This document shows, piece by piece, positions 8,854 through 17,818 of a stretch of 64,000 nucleotides of DNA. Below the pieces are notes generated by a model, which worked only from the letters and a program-made list of their open reading frames with translations, did no database searches and was not told the DNA's origin. The stretch is from Lacinutrix sp. (GTDB taxonomy: Bacteria > Bacteroidota > Bacteroidia > Flavobacteriales > Flavobacteriaceae): positions 240,135-304,134 of the forward strand of contig NZ_JAQWGS010000026.1 in NCBI RefSeq assembly GCF_029238095.1, given 5' to 3'. How positions within the stretch are numbered: position 1 is the stretch's first letter; every line of letters begins with the position of its first letter. Made by a program: the position numbers and the translations under genes.

Positions 8854-8935
8854 GGTACAAAAATACTAATATTAAATTTTAAATATGCTTTTTTTAATTT
8901 AGAAAACTGCTTTATAAAACTAAATTAATGTTTAA

Positions 8936-8968
8936 ATAAAAAGCGCTATAACCTAAGTTATAACGCTT
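8936..8968 (-). terminator. Intrinsic terminator after the DUF2853 gene
   Basis: Inverted repeat AAGCGCTATAAC / GTTATAACGCTT (8941-8952 and 8957-8968) with one mismatch and a 4-base loop. It is followed on the minus strand by a T-rich run and lies 23 bases downstream of the DUF2853 stop. Confidence 0.65.
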
Positions 8969-8990
8969 GATAAAATTTATTGAACAAGGC

Positions 8991-9332
8991 CTATTTATAA
9001 ACAGACTCTTTTTTAAAATGCTTAGCAAGTAAGTAATATACTACTGCTCTATATTTGTTTTTGTTTGAACGACCGTATGTTTCCATTACAGAGTCTATTG
9101 CTTTATCTAAATCTGCACTATCTTTTAAACCCAATTTCTTAATTAAGAAATTATTTTTTACAGTATCTAACTCACTTTGATCTGAACCAGAAACAGTTGC
9201 AGCATCTTTATTATAGATAGATGGTCCACAACCAATAGTTACTTTTGTTAAAAAATCCATATCTGGATTAGTACCACACTTGTCTTTTAAATCTGAAGCA
9301 TATTTTACGATTAGGTCATCTCTTTTACTCAT
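8991..9332 (-). CDS. DUF2853 family protein
   Basis: A 113-residue, soluble, mostly helical protein. MSKRDDLIVKYASDLKDKCG at the start, a central GCGPSIYNKDAA and the Tyr-rich end RNKYRAVVYYLLAKHF-like segment (here NKYRAVVYYLLAKHFKKE) match the DUF2853 family. The function is unknown. It stands alone between the CvfB-like gene and menD, with its own downstream terminator. Confidence 0.85.
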   Translation of the reverse strand: MSKRDDLIVKYASDLKDKCGTNPDMDFLTKVTIGCGPSIYNKDAATVSGSDQSELDTVKNNFLIKKLGLKDSADLDKAIDSVMETYGRSNKNKYRAVVYYLLAKHFKKESVYK

Positions 9333-9450
9333 AATTGTAGTTTTAGTTTTTTTAATACTCTCTAAATATACAATTTTTTTGAATGAATAAAATTACTGTA
9401 TTTAAAAATTAAAGTTTCAATTTCGATAAACGGAAAAATCTATCGTTTAA

Positions 9451-11199
9451 TCACTTAATCTTGGCAAAATAGTTTAAAAGAATCTCATCATTTTTATCTC
9501 CAGGAGTAAAAACTTCTAATAATTTAGGCTGTTTTCCTACAGTATAAAAATTATCTAAATGTACAGATAACTCCTTTTCATTTGTAGCTGTAGCGTATTC
9601 AAATCCAAACATTTGACATAAGTGTTTTGCTGTTAAATTGTGTTTAGTTTCAAAAAAAGTATCAAAGTTAGACGTGTTTTTATGTCCAGGTAAAATTCTA
9701 AAAATACCTCCACCTCCATTATTTATAACAATAATCCTAAAATTGTTAGGTGTGTAATTATTCCAAAGTGCATTACTATCGTATAGAAAACTTAAATCTC
9801 CAGTAATATAAGTGGTTTGCAATGGAGAGGCTAGTGCTGCACCAATTGCTGTACTTGTACTACCATCTATTCCACTTGTTCCTCTATTGCAAAAGACTTG
9901 AATAGTAGTATCTAAATCGAAAAGCTGTGTGTATCTAATGGCTGAGCTATTACCTACTTGAAATTGAGAATGTCTGGGAATTGCTTTTAATAAAATAGCA
10001 AATACTTTAAAATCGCAATAAGGCATTAATTTTATATAGTCTTCATGCTTTTCTCTTCTGCTTTTAAATGCAGAAAGCCAAAAATTATTATAGTCGCTTT
10101 GTATTGCTTTAGTTTGTACTAAAAATTTAGAAAAGAACGTATTTACACTTGTTTTAAATACTTTATTTAATACAAAGTAGGTATCATTAGCGTTATGTTC
10201 TCCAATATGCCAATGTTGTTTAGGTTTATATTCTCTTAAAAACTTTTTAATTTTTTTAGACACAACAAGTTCTCCAAATGTTAATAGGATATCTGGTTTT
10301 AGTGCTTCAAATTCTTTTGTGTTTAGAGCTGCAATTAGCTTGTCTATTCCAGGAATAAAACGCTCATGGTGAATATTAGAAGTTGTTTCAGTTAATACTA
10401 AAACACTTTCGTCTGCTGCTAAAATATCTAGATAGTTTTGGTTAACGGTATTTGGCAAGTTTGAACCTACTAAAATTAGTTTGCGTTTTGCTATATTCCA
10501 CTGCTTTATAAAGGCACTTAAGTCTTCAACTTCAATACCGTTTTTGGATAACGGAATCACTTTTGGGTTAACAACTAATTCGTCTACCATATCATACAAA
10601 GGTTCGTTAAATGGCACATTAATATGAATTGGACCTTTTTGTGAAATAGAGGTATTTATTGCTGCATTTATCTGTTCATCATTATGTTGCTGAATTGTTC
10701 TTTGTAAGCCAAGATATTTTTCTAGCTTGTTTTTAATATTTTTTAGTAAAGGCAACTCTTCTAACTCAAGTTTATTTTCTTCACTTAAATCTTGCTTTAA
10801 ATTAGCAGAATATAAAATATGATTTTTAAATACGTCTTCTTGATTAATAGTTTGTCCATCTCCAATACCAACTAAATGTTTTGGTCTGTCTGCACTTAAA
10901 ATAACTAATGGAATGTTACTATAAAAAGCCTCTGCAACAGCAGGATAATAATTTAAAAGCGCACTACCAGAAGTACAAACAACAGCAACTGGTTCTTGAA
11001 TTTGTTGTGCAATTCCTAAAGCAAAAAATGCAGCACAACGCTCGTCTACAATACTATAACAATTAAAAAAAGGATCGTGAGAAAATCCTATAGTTAAAGG
11101 TGCATTTCTACTGCCTGGTGACAATACAATATGCTGTATGTTTTTAGCTTTACAAAGCTGAACAACGGTTTGAGCGAGTGGAATTTTTGGGTGTTTCAT
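9451..11199 (-). CDS. menD: SEPHCHC synthase (MenD)
   Basis: Thiamine-diphosphate enzyme adding 2-oxoglutarate to isochorismate, the first committed step of classical menaquinone synthesis. The 582-residue protein has the three-domain ThDP layout. The N-terminal Pyr domain carries the conserved LSPGSRNAPLTIGF and the catalytic Glu region DERCAAFFALG. A central domain follows, then the C-terminal PP domain with RGTSGIDGSTSTAIGAAL, the GDLSFLYD metal and diphosphate site and NNGGGGIF. It starts 40 bases after menF and is the last gene of the hotdog-menF-menD unit. Confidence 0.95.
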   Translation of the reverse strand: MKHPKIPLAQTVVQLCKAKNIQHIVLSPGSRNAPLTIGFSHDPFFNCYSIVDERCAAFFALGIAQQIQEPVAVVCTSGSALLNYYPAVAEAFYSNIPLVILSADRPKHLVGIGDGQTINQEDVFKNHILYSANLKQDLSEENKLELEELPLLKNIKNKLEKYLGLQRTIQQHNDEQINAAINTSISQKGPIHINVPFNEPLYDMVDELVVNPKVIPLSKNGIEVEDLSAFIKQWNIAKRKLILVGSNLPNTVNQNYLDILAADESVLVLTETTSNIHHERFIPGIDKLIAALNTKEFEALKPDILLTFGELVVSKKIKKFLREYKPKQHWHIGEHNANDTYFVLNKVFKTSVNTFFSKFLVQTKAIQSDYNNFWLSAFKSRREKHEDYIKLMPYCDFKVFAILLKAIPRHSQFQVGNSSAIRYTQLFDLDTTIQVFCNRGTSGIDGSTSTAIGAALASPLQTTYITGDLSFLYDSNALWNNYTPNNFRIIVINNGGGGIFRILPGHKNTSNFDTFFETKHNLTAKHLCQMFGFEYATATNEKELSVHLDNFYTVGKQPKLLEVFTPGDKNDEILLNYFAKIK

Positions 11200-11239
11200 C
11201 TGAAATGTAAAAATACAAAATCGTCTATTTTAAACCGAA

Positions 11240-12352
11240 TTAAAACAACACCTTTTTCATGGTTTGAGATTTATTAACAGTTTCTTCCCATTCCTGTTCT
11301 GGAATTGAATCTTTGGTAATACCACCTCCAATATAAATGTGCGCCTTAACGTCTGTTAATTGCATACACCTTAGATTAACAAATAAGTTCGAAACGGTCT
11401 TTACAGAATTATAAGCACTGTTCTCGATATTACGTCTGTTTGTGTTTCTGGTTATTTTCTCGGTTATATTTAATTCACCTAAAAAACCAGTATAAAATTC
11501 TCGTTTGTAGTTTTCATTTTCTAATATAAATTGTTTTGATACTGCTTTTGGCAGTCCACAAACTGCAGGTGTTGGATGCAACACCTCGACAATTGCTTTT
11601 AAATTTGAATTTAAAATTCCTGAAACTTGAGTTCTTAAGTGTAGTAAAGTTCCTGCTTTAACAGTTTCTACTTTTGAAACATTTAAACTACTTACTAACG
11701 GTTGTAAATTATTTACCAAAAAATCGGTAACTAACTGTTGTTCTTGGGTTTCTTTTGTTTTCCAAGTAGGATTATTGTTGCCTTTATACGCTTGTGTTCC
11801 TGCCAAAGCCATGGTAGTAAACCTATTTCCAGTAATGCTTAATAAGGTTTCTGGTGTTGCGCCAAGCCACAATCCTATTTTAGGATGGTACCAACAATAT
11901 ACTAAAGCTGATTTGTATTGTGATAACAAGCGTTTAAATAGCTCTATTGGATTTCCTTCTAAAAGGCTAACCTCCTCCTTCCTTGAAAGCACTACTTTTT
12001 TAAACGTGTTATTTTTAATAGCTTTTATAGCTTTCGATACCAGATTGATATGAAATGATTTGGCTTCAGATAAATTATTAGCTTCCTGTAAGTTGATTTC
12101 TGTTTGCGCAGGAATTACAAAATCACATTCTAATATTTCAGATTGATTACTAGGAATAAGTACTGTACGTTCTTCAATATTAAAAGGCGCAAAAACAAAA
12201 CCACTTTCGGTTAAGTTTTCTGAAGTGTAAACCAAATCATTATTTTGAAACAAACCTTTTACTACAGACGCGTTTGGCTTTTGATATAACACAAAGGGCA
12301 AAGCATCGTTAAATTGGTTTTGGGCTATTTCAAAAAAATCTTCTAATAGCAT
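11240..12352 (-). CDS. menF: Isochorismate synthase
   Basis: Chorismate-binding enzyme converting chorismate to isochorismate for menaquinone synthesis. The 370-residue protein carries the family core: FKKVVLSRKEEV, LVYCWYHPKIGLWLGATPE, MALAGTQ, HPTPAVCGLPK and the end motif HIYIGGGITKDSIPEQEW. A siderophore-type (EntC-like) role cannot be excluded from sequence alone, but the flanking menD and thioesterase settle it in context. Its ATG directly abuts the stop of the upstream hotdog gene. Confidence 0.92.
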   Translation of the reverse strand: MLLEDFFEIAQNQFNDALPFVLYQKPNASVVKGLFQNNDLVYTSENLTESGFVFAPFNIEERTVLIPSNQSEILECDFVIPAQTEINLQEANNLSEAKSFHINLVSKAIKAIKNNTFKKVVLSRKEEVSLLEGNPIELFKRLLSQYKSALVYCWYHPKIGLWLGATPETLLSITGNRFTTMALAGTQAYKGNNNPTWKTKETQEQQLVTDFLVNNLQPLVSSLNVSKVETVKAGTLLHLRTQVSGILNSNLKAIVEVLHPTPAVCGLPKAVSKQFILENENYKREFYTGFLGELNITEKITRNTNRRNIENSAYNSVKTVSNLFVNLRCMQLTDVKAHIYIGGGITKDSIPEQEWEETVNKSQTMKKVLF

Positions 12353-12781
12353 TTACTCCTTCTTTTTTGGTAACGAAATTGTAGATAATCTACAAATAGA
12401 GACTAAATTACCGGCTTCATCTGTTACTCTAATATCTAATAATTGTGTGGTTCTACCTTTATGTAAAAAAGTAGCTTTTGCATAAACAAAACCATCTGTT
12501 ACGCTCTTTAAATGGTTGGCAGTAATTTCTAAACCACGAACAAACAACTTTTCTGTGTCAATAAAAATATGAGAAGCAAAACTACCAACACTTTCTGCCA
12601 AGGCTGCTGTTGCTCCACCATGTAAGACACCATCTGGTTGGTGTACTCTAGGTGTTACTGGCATTCTAGCAACTAAAAAATCATCACCAAAGTCGGTAAT
12701 TTCTATGTTTAAAGTTTCCATTAATGTATTTTGACTTGCTGCATTTGCTTTGGCAAGCATTTCTTTTTTAGAAAGACTCAT
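12353..12781 (-). CDS. PaaI/MenI-type hotdog thioesterase, probable DHNA-CoA thioesterase
   Basis: A 142-residue hotdog-fold protein with the thioesterase core HQPDGVLHGGATAALAESVG, in which the HGG turn and the catalytic acidic residue (Glu in ALAES) are present. It is the first gene of a unit with menF and menD, and its stop directly precedes menF. That position fits the missing DHNA-CoA hydrolysis step (MenI). The assignment to that substrate rests on context; generic phenylacetate-type PaaI activity is the alternative. Confidence 0.82.
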   Translation of the reverse strand: MSLSKKEMLAKANAASQNTLMETLNIEITDFGDDFLVARMPVTPRVHQPDGVLHGGATAALAESVGSFASHIFIDTEKLFVRGLEITANHLKSVTDGFVYAKATFLHKGRTTQLLDIRVTDEAGNLVSICRLSTISLPKKKE

Positions 12782-12838
12782 CTATTTAATGTATTTTTAT
12801 ACTTCATTTTATCTTGTAAAAATACGAAACAAAGCACA

Positions 12839-13471
12839 ATGCAGTCAAAAGAAAAAGAAATATTTTACAGTACTAAAAAACCATATTCTACTTTAAACAC
12901 TTTAACCAAAAACACAAAAAATGTCTGGTTGGTTTGCCATGGTATGGGTTATTTAAGCAAATATTTTATAAACTATTTTAAAGGACTAAATGCTGAAGAC
13001 AATTACATTATTGCTCCTCAAGCTCCAAGTTTGTATTATCAAAATGGTTTTAAACATGTTGGTGCCTGTTGGTTAACCAAAGAGAACACAGTAAAAGAAA
13101 CCGAAAATATTATGCGTTATTTTGATGCGATTTTAGCTGAAGAAGAAATTCCTGATAGCAAAAACCTGATTATTTTTGGCTACTCTCAAGGCGTTAGTGT
13201 ATCTACTCGATATCTAAAACACCGTAAACTACAATGTTCACAATTAGTATTACATTCTGGAGGCATACCAAAGGAATTAGTTGCAGATGATTTTGCATTT
13301 TTAAAAGCTAAAGTATCTCTAGTTTATGGTACTGAGGATGACTATTTAAATGAAGAACGTATGGCTTATGAAACCAATCGTTCAAGAGAATTATTTGGTG
13401 ATGAAGTAAATATTATGCCTTTTAATGGGAAGCATGTGGTTAATGTAGAAATTATTAATGGGTTGGTTTAG
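12839..13471 (+). CDS. Alpha/beta hydrolase (serine esterase type)
   Basis: A 210-residue soluble hydrolase related to the carboxylesterase/phospholipase (YpfH) group. The nucleophile elbow is GYSQGVS (Ser), the acid Asp lies in YGTEDDYL and the base His in NGKHVV near the C-terminus. The open frame extends back to 12731 through the thioesterase gene, but the first 36 residues are Cys/Phe-rich and implausible. The ATG at 12839 (MQSKEKEIFYSTKKPY) is used. It is divergent from the hotdog-menF-menD unit, and the substrate is unknown. Confidence 0.8.
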   Translation: MQSKEKEIFYSTKKPYSTLNTLTKNTKNVWLVCHGMGYLSKYFINYFKGLNAEDNYIIAPQAPSLYYQNGFKHVGACWLTKENTVKETENIMRYFDAILAEEEIPDSKNLIIFGYSQGVSVSTRYLKHRKLQCSQLVLHSGGIPKELVADDFAFLKAKVSLVYGTEDDYLNEERMAYETNRSRELFGDEVNIMPFNGKHVVNVEIINGLV

Positions 13472-13503
13472 GTCTAACCATTTTTGAGTTTGAATTACAA
13501 ATA

Positions 13504-14073
13504 CTATTTTTTAACAAATTCAAATTTATCTAGATTAACTGTTTTTGGCATCAATAAATCTAAAAGTAAACTATGGTCTGGAGTATAAAGTCCAGATACC
13601 ATCATTGTATATACTGTTCTTCCTTGTCTAACAATATAGAACATACCATTTGGTTCTCCATCAAGCGTTCTTAGCGCATAATAAGAATTATCTCCTGGAA
13701 GCTTAATTGTATCAATTTCTTTAGTGCCTTGTCCAAAAGAATTTCCTACTAAACTTAGTGCTCCTTTTCCAAGAAGATACACTTCTTTAGCATCTTTTAT
13801 ACTTCTCTCTTTATCAACTGTTATGGAGTAATATAAAGGATCATATTTTTGTGACTCTAATAATTCATAAGTATATTCTAACTCTGTAGATCCATCAAAA
13901 TAATTAGTGATACTTGCTGTTTCATACTTTCCGGATTTGTCTATTTTCAGATCAAAATATTCTGATAATTCATTTATGGAGGTAATAATTGGATAGTCCT
14001 TAATATCTAAATCGTCACGAGTTGAACAAGACGAAAAAAATATAATTATAAAAATAAATACAGCTTTATTCAT
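13504..14073 (-). CDS. Putative lipoprotein, unknown function
   Basis: A 189-residue protein with a short hydrophobic leader and a lipobox-like FFSSCS (Cys16), so it is probably a lipid-anchored envelope protein. The rest is a mixed, soluble domain with no motif I recognise. It sits alone, in convergent orientation to the hydrolase gene and upstream of the nitronate monooxygenase gene on the same strand. Confidence 0.65.
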   Translation of the reverse strand: MNKAVFIFIIIFFSSCSTRDDLDIKDYPIITSINELSEYFDLKIDKSGKYETASITNYFDGSTELEYTYELLESQKYDPLYYSITVDKERSIKDAKEVYLLGKGALSLVGNSFGQGTKEIDTIKLPGDNSYYALRTLDGEPNGMFYIVRQGRTVYTMMVSGLYTPDHSLLLDLLMPKTVNLDKFEFVKK

Positions 14074-14135
14074 TTTTTTAAGTAGTTTGAGAATATTAAA
14101 ACATACAATATTTATATGCTACTCTAAAAAAGCTT

Positions 14136-15083
14136 CTAACTCACCAACTTGGCAATAATATCTTTTACTGGCAAAATCGCTTTGGTATGCTCTATACTTG
14201 GTCCTGCAACCCAAACCGTTTTATAGGTTGCTTTTTTAGCAGCGTTTTCTGTGTCTTTCATACCTATCGAAAAACGAATCATTTTTACCCATTTTTTAAG
14301 TTTTCTGTTTTTGTTTAAAACAGATTCTATCCAAGATTCTTTAGTCCCGATTTTTTGAATATATGGAGTATTAATTACTGTACATGGTGTACCAGAAATA
14401 CGTTGTGTCATCACTATATCATCTGCGCCATAATCTACACAAGCCTGTTTGTACTCGTCTGTTACTTCTGCTTCAACAGAGGCTATAAACGGACTTCCAA
14501 CGCTAACGCCTTCTGCTCCATAGCTTAACATTCTATCTATATCTGCTCTACAGCCAACACCTCCAGCAGAAATTACTGGAATACTTAAAGCTTTACTTAA
14601 TTGACTAGTTAACTCCTCTGGAGATAAGTTGCCTCTATGTCCTCCAGCTTCGCTATTAACTGCAATAGCAGCATCTGCTCCTAGCTGTTGTACTTTTTCT
14701 GCAAAACGCAAATCCGTAACATCACAAAATACTTTTATGCCTGCTTTATGTGCTTGTTTTATGGTTTCTTCTGGACTTCCAAGGGAAGTAATTATAAAAT
14801 CGCAGCCTTCTTGGCAAATGACTTCTAATTGTCCTTTATATTTTAAATTCGATTTGTTAACAATTAAATTAAAGCCAAAAGCTCCACCTTCTACCTTATT
14901 TGCTTTTAATTGCTTTAAGGCAGCACGTAACTCATCAAGTGTTCTGTAATTAAGCGCTGGTATGCAACCTGCAATACCTCCTTTCATCGCTTCTGTTACC
15001 ATTACTACGTTAGATACCAAAAACATTGGTGCTTGAATAATTGGGTGTTTTATGTTTAAAAGTTGTGTGAGTTTGGTTTTCAT
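14136..15083 (-). CDS. NAD(P)H-dependent flavin oxidoreductase, nitronate monooxygenase family
   Basis: FMN TIM-barrel enzyme of the 2-nitropropane dioxygenase/nitronate monooxygenase family. Visible marks are the N-terminal HPIIQAPMFLVSN, the GFNL segment, the AGGHRG loop carrying the family's catalytic His, SAGGVG and the FMN-phosphate loop EGVSVGSPF. The frame continues to a TTG at 15104, but the ATG at 15081-15083 gives the usual start MKTKLTQLLNIKHPI (315 residues). Members include FabK-like enoyl reductases, so the physiological substrate is uncertain. Confidence 0.85.
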   Translation of the reverse strand: MKTKLTQLLNIKHPIIQAPMFLVSNVVMVTEAMKGGIAGCIPALNYRTLDELRAALKQLKANKVEGGAFGFNLIVNKSNLKYKGQLEVICQEGCDFIITSLGSPEETIKQAHKAGIKVFCDVTDLRFAEKVQQLGADAAIAVNSEAGGHRGNLSPEELTSQLSKALSIPVISAGGVGCRADIDRMLSYGAEGVSVGSPFIASVEAEVTDEYKQACVDYGADDIVMTQRISGTPCTVINTPYIQKIGTKESWIESVLNKNRKLKKWVKMIRFSIGMKDTENAAKKATYKTVWVAGPSIEHTKAILPVKDIIAKLVS

Positions 15084-15159
15084 ATGACTTGTAAATTTAA
15101 ACAAATATAATAAATATTATGCATGCATAGCTTTTAACTAAACGCACAAAAATAATATT

Positions 15160-15893
15160 TTAATTCCTAAAGGCTTTTATAATTGTTTCGTTTTCAGAAA
15201 AACCAAAAAGATTGTCTTTAGCGTTTGTAAAATGAAGCGTTTCTGTTGTAAAGCCAACATTATGAAGACGTTCTATTAATCCAGAAACAGAATAAATTCT
15301 TACATGATCTTCTTGCCCAAAGTGTTTTAGTCGCTCTACTTTACTTATAATGGTATCATCTTCATAAATTGTACCATCCTTAAAAGGTGTTTGAATGTAG
15401 CAGGTACCATTAGGTTTTAATATTCTAAAAGCTCTGACATTGCTTTAGTGTCTAGCTTGATATGCTCTAAAATGTGAAAACATACAATACAATCAAAATA
15501 CTGATCTGGTTCATTTATATTTTCAATATCCAATTGTTTATTAGCATTAAACTCACCCACATAATCTGTTGTAATATATTCTTTTACTTTAGAGTTTTTA
15601 ATATTTTGACTTAATTTAAGCGAAGGAGAAAAATGAAGCATTACTTTACCTTCAACCTCATCTTTTAAAATATGCCATAACCGTCTTGATCTAGAGACGC
15701 TTCCACATTTAGGGCAAAGACGACCTCCTCTTTCGTTTTCGATGAATTGAGATAACTTAAACTCGCAGATATTACATTTAAATGTATTGCCTTTATACTT
15801 TAAAGCAATTACGCTTCTTAAAAATTTTTCGTTTTTATAGATTAATGCTTTTGGAACTATTTTTTTAATGACTTTTTTTAAGTTTTTGTACAT
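15160..15893 (-). pseudogene. SAM-dependent methyltransferase with a one-base frameshift
   Basis: The first frame (ATG 15891-15893 to a stop at 15417) gives a zinc-finger-like Cys cluster CNIC...CPKCGS, a degenerate SAM-binding region and CIVCFHILEHI, then ends at LLEY. The sequence continues in another frame without a break as RILKPNGTCYIQTPFKDG to a stop at 15160-15162. Inserting one T in the CTTTTAG region (15422-15430) would join them into a 244-residue protein with normal class I methyltransferase order (DCIVCFHILEHI then LKPNG). The gene may be truly inactivated, or a base may be missing from the sequence. It lies between the proteorhodopsin terminator and the nitronate monooxygenase gene. 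The substrate is unknown. Confidence 0.7.
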
Positions 15894-15943
15894 CAATTAT
15901 TAATATTAGTGTCGCTAAATTAATTTAATAAAATGACATTAAA

Positions 15944-15975
15944 TAAAAAAAGCGTAACTCTAGAGAGTTACGCTT
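15944..15975 (-). terminator. Intrinsic terminator of the proteorhodopsin gene
   Basis: Perfect 12-base stem AAGCGTAACTCT / AGAGTTACGCTT (15950-15961 and 15964-15975) with a 2-base loop. On the minus strand it is followed directly by a run of T. It lies about 30 bases after the rhodopsin stop codon. Confidence 0.85.
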
Positions 15976-16004
15976 AATTAAGAATGAATATACTAACTTA
16001 TTAA

Positions 16005-16745
16005 CTAACTAATAACAGTTTCATTCTTTTTTACTGCTAATGAGTATATAACTAATCCAAATCCTATTTTATTAATAGCATCTGCAATGTTATACACTAC
16101 ATCAATTCCTCCTTGTGGTAAAATAGAGTTGTACCATCCTTCAGTTCCCATCATATATCCTAATGGGTAGATTGCCCAACCTACTAAAACAAACCAACAT
16201 AAAATTTTGTGTGCACTCAATACATCTCCACCAGCAGCTACTGCCAATTTTTTTGCACTTCCTAGCCATATTTCATAAACAATGTAGAAGTATGCAGCAC
16301 CTGAGATTGCTCCCCAAACTGCAGGTCCACTACCTGTATTAAAAACAGCTTCTCCAAAGTAACCTGTTACTAACATCACTACAGAGAAAAAAATCATTTT
16401 CCACATTAGTGATTTTTGAGCACCTGCTACTTTAAGAATTAAGTAAAACTCTACACACATTAATGGTACAGTTAAAATCCAATCTACATACCTAAAGAAG
16501 GTTGGAGATTCCATGTTAGCTGCCCAATAATCTCTCATGTAAAAATAATGTACAGCTGCAATAAAGGTAATAAGTCCAGAGACCAAAACTGAAGTTCTCC
16601 ACTTTTTATCGAATTGATTTAATGATAAAAAGAAAAAGGCTGATGCTGCCATCATGGCCATACAACCAACAAAAAATGTAAATCCTACATAATCAGTTGG
16701 ATCCATTTTTTGGGTAACGTCTGCAAAAAATAATAAAGTTTTCAT
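16005..16745 (-). CDS. Proteorhodopsin, light-driven proton pump (green type)
   Basis: Seven-helix retinal protein of 246 residues. Helix C has RYVDWILTVPLMCVEF, giving the DTE set of a proton pump: Asp88 (Schiff-base counterion), Thr92 and Glu99 (proton donor). His66 pairs with the counterion in this family. The retinal-binding lysine is Lys226 in ADAINKIGF. The spectral-tuning position equivalent to Leu/Gln105 of green and blue proteorhodopsins is Met96, the usual residue in green-absorbing flavobacterial forms. The gene is divergent from blh, which supplies retinal, and has its own strong terminator. The spacer between them holds phased repeats that may control both genes. No NDQ (sodium pump) or NTQ (chloride pump) signature is present. 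Confidence 0.97.
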   Translation of the reverse strand: MKTLLFFADVTQKMDPTDYVGFTFFVGCMAMMAASAFFFLSLNQFDKKWRTSVLVSGLITFIAAVHYFYMRDYWAANMESPTFFRYVDWILTVPLMCVEFYLILKVAGAQKSLMWKMIFFSVVMLVTGYFGEAVFNTGSGPAVWGAISGAAYFYIVYEIWLGSAKKLAVAAGGDVLSAHKILCWFVLVGWAIYPLGYMMGTEGWYNSILPQGGIDVVYNIADAINKIGFGLVIYSLAVKKNETVIS

Positions 16746-16776
16746 AGTGAAATTGTTTAGTTAATTATAAATTATG

Positions 16777-16830
16777 TTTTAACAAAGTTACTAAATTTTT
16801 TAACAAAGTTATTTCGATTTTAACAAAATT
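16777..16830. promoter_or_regulatory. Three phased TTTTAACAAA repeats between proteorhodopsin and blh
   Basis: TTTTAACAAAGTTA occurs at 16777-16790 and 16798-16811, and a shorter copy TTTTAACAAA at 16818-16827. The spacings are 21 and 20 bases, close to two helical turns. On the minus strand the first two copies contain TAACTTTG, which matches the Bacteroidetes -7 element TAnnTTTG. A TTG at the canonical -33 spacing is not seen, so these could be tandem promoters of the rhodopsin gene, operator sites, or both. Confidence 0.55.
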
Positions 16831-16863
16831 TTTTGTTTTTTATTATTAATCTTGTATAATTAA

Positions 16864-17763
16864 ATGGACAAAATTTACAATATATCAATTGTGTTGAGTT
16901 TTTTAGGATTATGGATTACTTCCATAGTTCCTGGAGAATATGAAATAATTTTGGGTTTTATTTTAATTTTTTCTTTCGGAATCTTACATGGATCTAATGA
17001 CATCTTATTAATAGAAAATATTTCTAACAAAAAGACAAAACATCCATTTTTTAAAGTTTTAGGTGTTTATTTACTTACCGTATTTTCAGCAGTTGTATTA
17101 TTTTATTACATACCTATTATAGCTTTTATATTATTTATAATTTTTAGTGCTTTTCATTTTGGAGAACAACATTGGGAAAGTAAAATGAAAAAATCCAATC
17201 CATTTTTTGTTAAATTATTTTATCTCTTCTATGGGTTATTTATTCTTTTTCTTTTATTCCTATTTAATGCAACAGAAGTAATTGAGGTTATTTATTCCAT
17301 AACCAATTATACCATTTTTGAAGAAATTATAATTTATGGTCTTGTAAGCTCATCAATAGCGTTGGTGTTACTAGCATTGAAATTATTTAATACAATACAA
17401 AACTTTAATACTATAATATTTAAAGAATTATTTTATTTAATCGTTTTTGCTATAGTCTTCAAGGTTTCTACTTTAATTTGGGGATTTACAATATATTTTA
17501 TCCTTTGGCACAGTATTCCTTCACTTTTTGAGCAAGTGCATTTTATTTATGGTAGTTTTAAAAAGGAAACTATTATAAATTATCTAAAAGGTGCTTTTCC
17601 GTATTGGTTAGTTTCTTTAGTTGGAATAGTAGTTGTTGTATCAATTTTTAAAGAAGAGAAACTACTTTATGCTATTTTGTTTTCCTTTATTGCAGCCATA
17701 ACCTTTCCTCATGCCTTGGTAATAAATAAAATGTTTAAGCATAAAAAAACGCAATCAAATTAA
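16864..17763 (+). CDS. blh: Blh/Brp-type beta-carotene 15,15'-dioxygenase
   Basis: Membrane oxygenase that cleaves beta-carotene into two retinal molecules, the chromophore of proteorhodopsin. The 299-residue protein is highly hydrophobic with about eight to ten membrane segments. It carries the family's conserved histidines: His42 (GILHGSND), His98 and His103 (SAFHFGEQHW), His216 (LWHSIPS), His226 and His283 (FPHALVINK). Divergent pairing with the rhodopsin gene makes the role clear. The ATG at 16864 lies 3 bases after a TATAAT-like sequence, so the true start or promoter position is a little uncertain. The stop codon lies in the loop of its terminator. Confidence 0.92.
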   Translation: MDKIYNISIVLSFLGLWITSIVPGEYEIILGFILIFSFGILHGSNDILLIENISNKKTKHPFFKVLGVYLLTVFSAVVLFYYIPIIAFILFIIFSAFHFGEQHWESKMKKSNPFFVKLFYLFYGLFILFLLFLFNATEVIEVIYSITNYTIFEEIIIYGLVSSSIALVLLALKLFNTIQNFNTIIFKELFYLIVFAIVFKVSTLIWGFTIYFILWHSIPSLFEQVHFIYGSFKKETIINYLKGAFPYWLVSLVGIVVVVSIFKEEKLLYAILFSFIAAITFPHALVINKMFKHKKTQSN

Positions 17764-17776
17764 TGATTACGTTTTT
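17745..17776 (+). terminator. Intrinsic terminator of blh
   Basis: Stem AAAAACGCAATCA / TGATTACGTTTTT (17745-17757 and 17764-17776, one mismatch) with a 6-base loop that contains the blh stop codon. T-rich sequence follows on the plus strand. The run of A on the other side means it could also act on the dnaK transcript. Confidence 0.7.
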
Positions 17777-17818
17777 AGTATTTATTGGTTTTGCATCAAG
17801 TGCAGGATAACAAAAAGC

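Noticed and set aside
12731..12838. N-terminal extension of the alpha/beta hydrolase
   Set aside because: It lies antisense to the thioesterase start and is rich in Cys and Phe; the ATG at 12839 gives a sensible protein.
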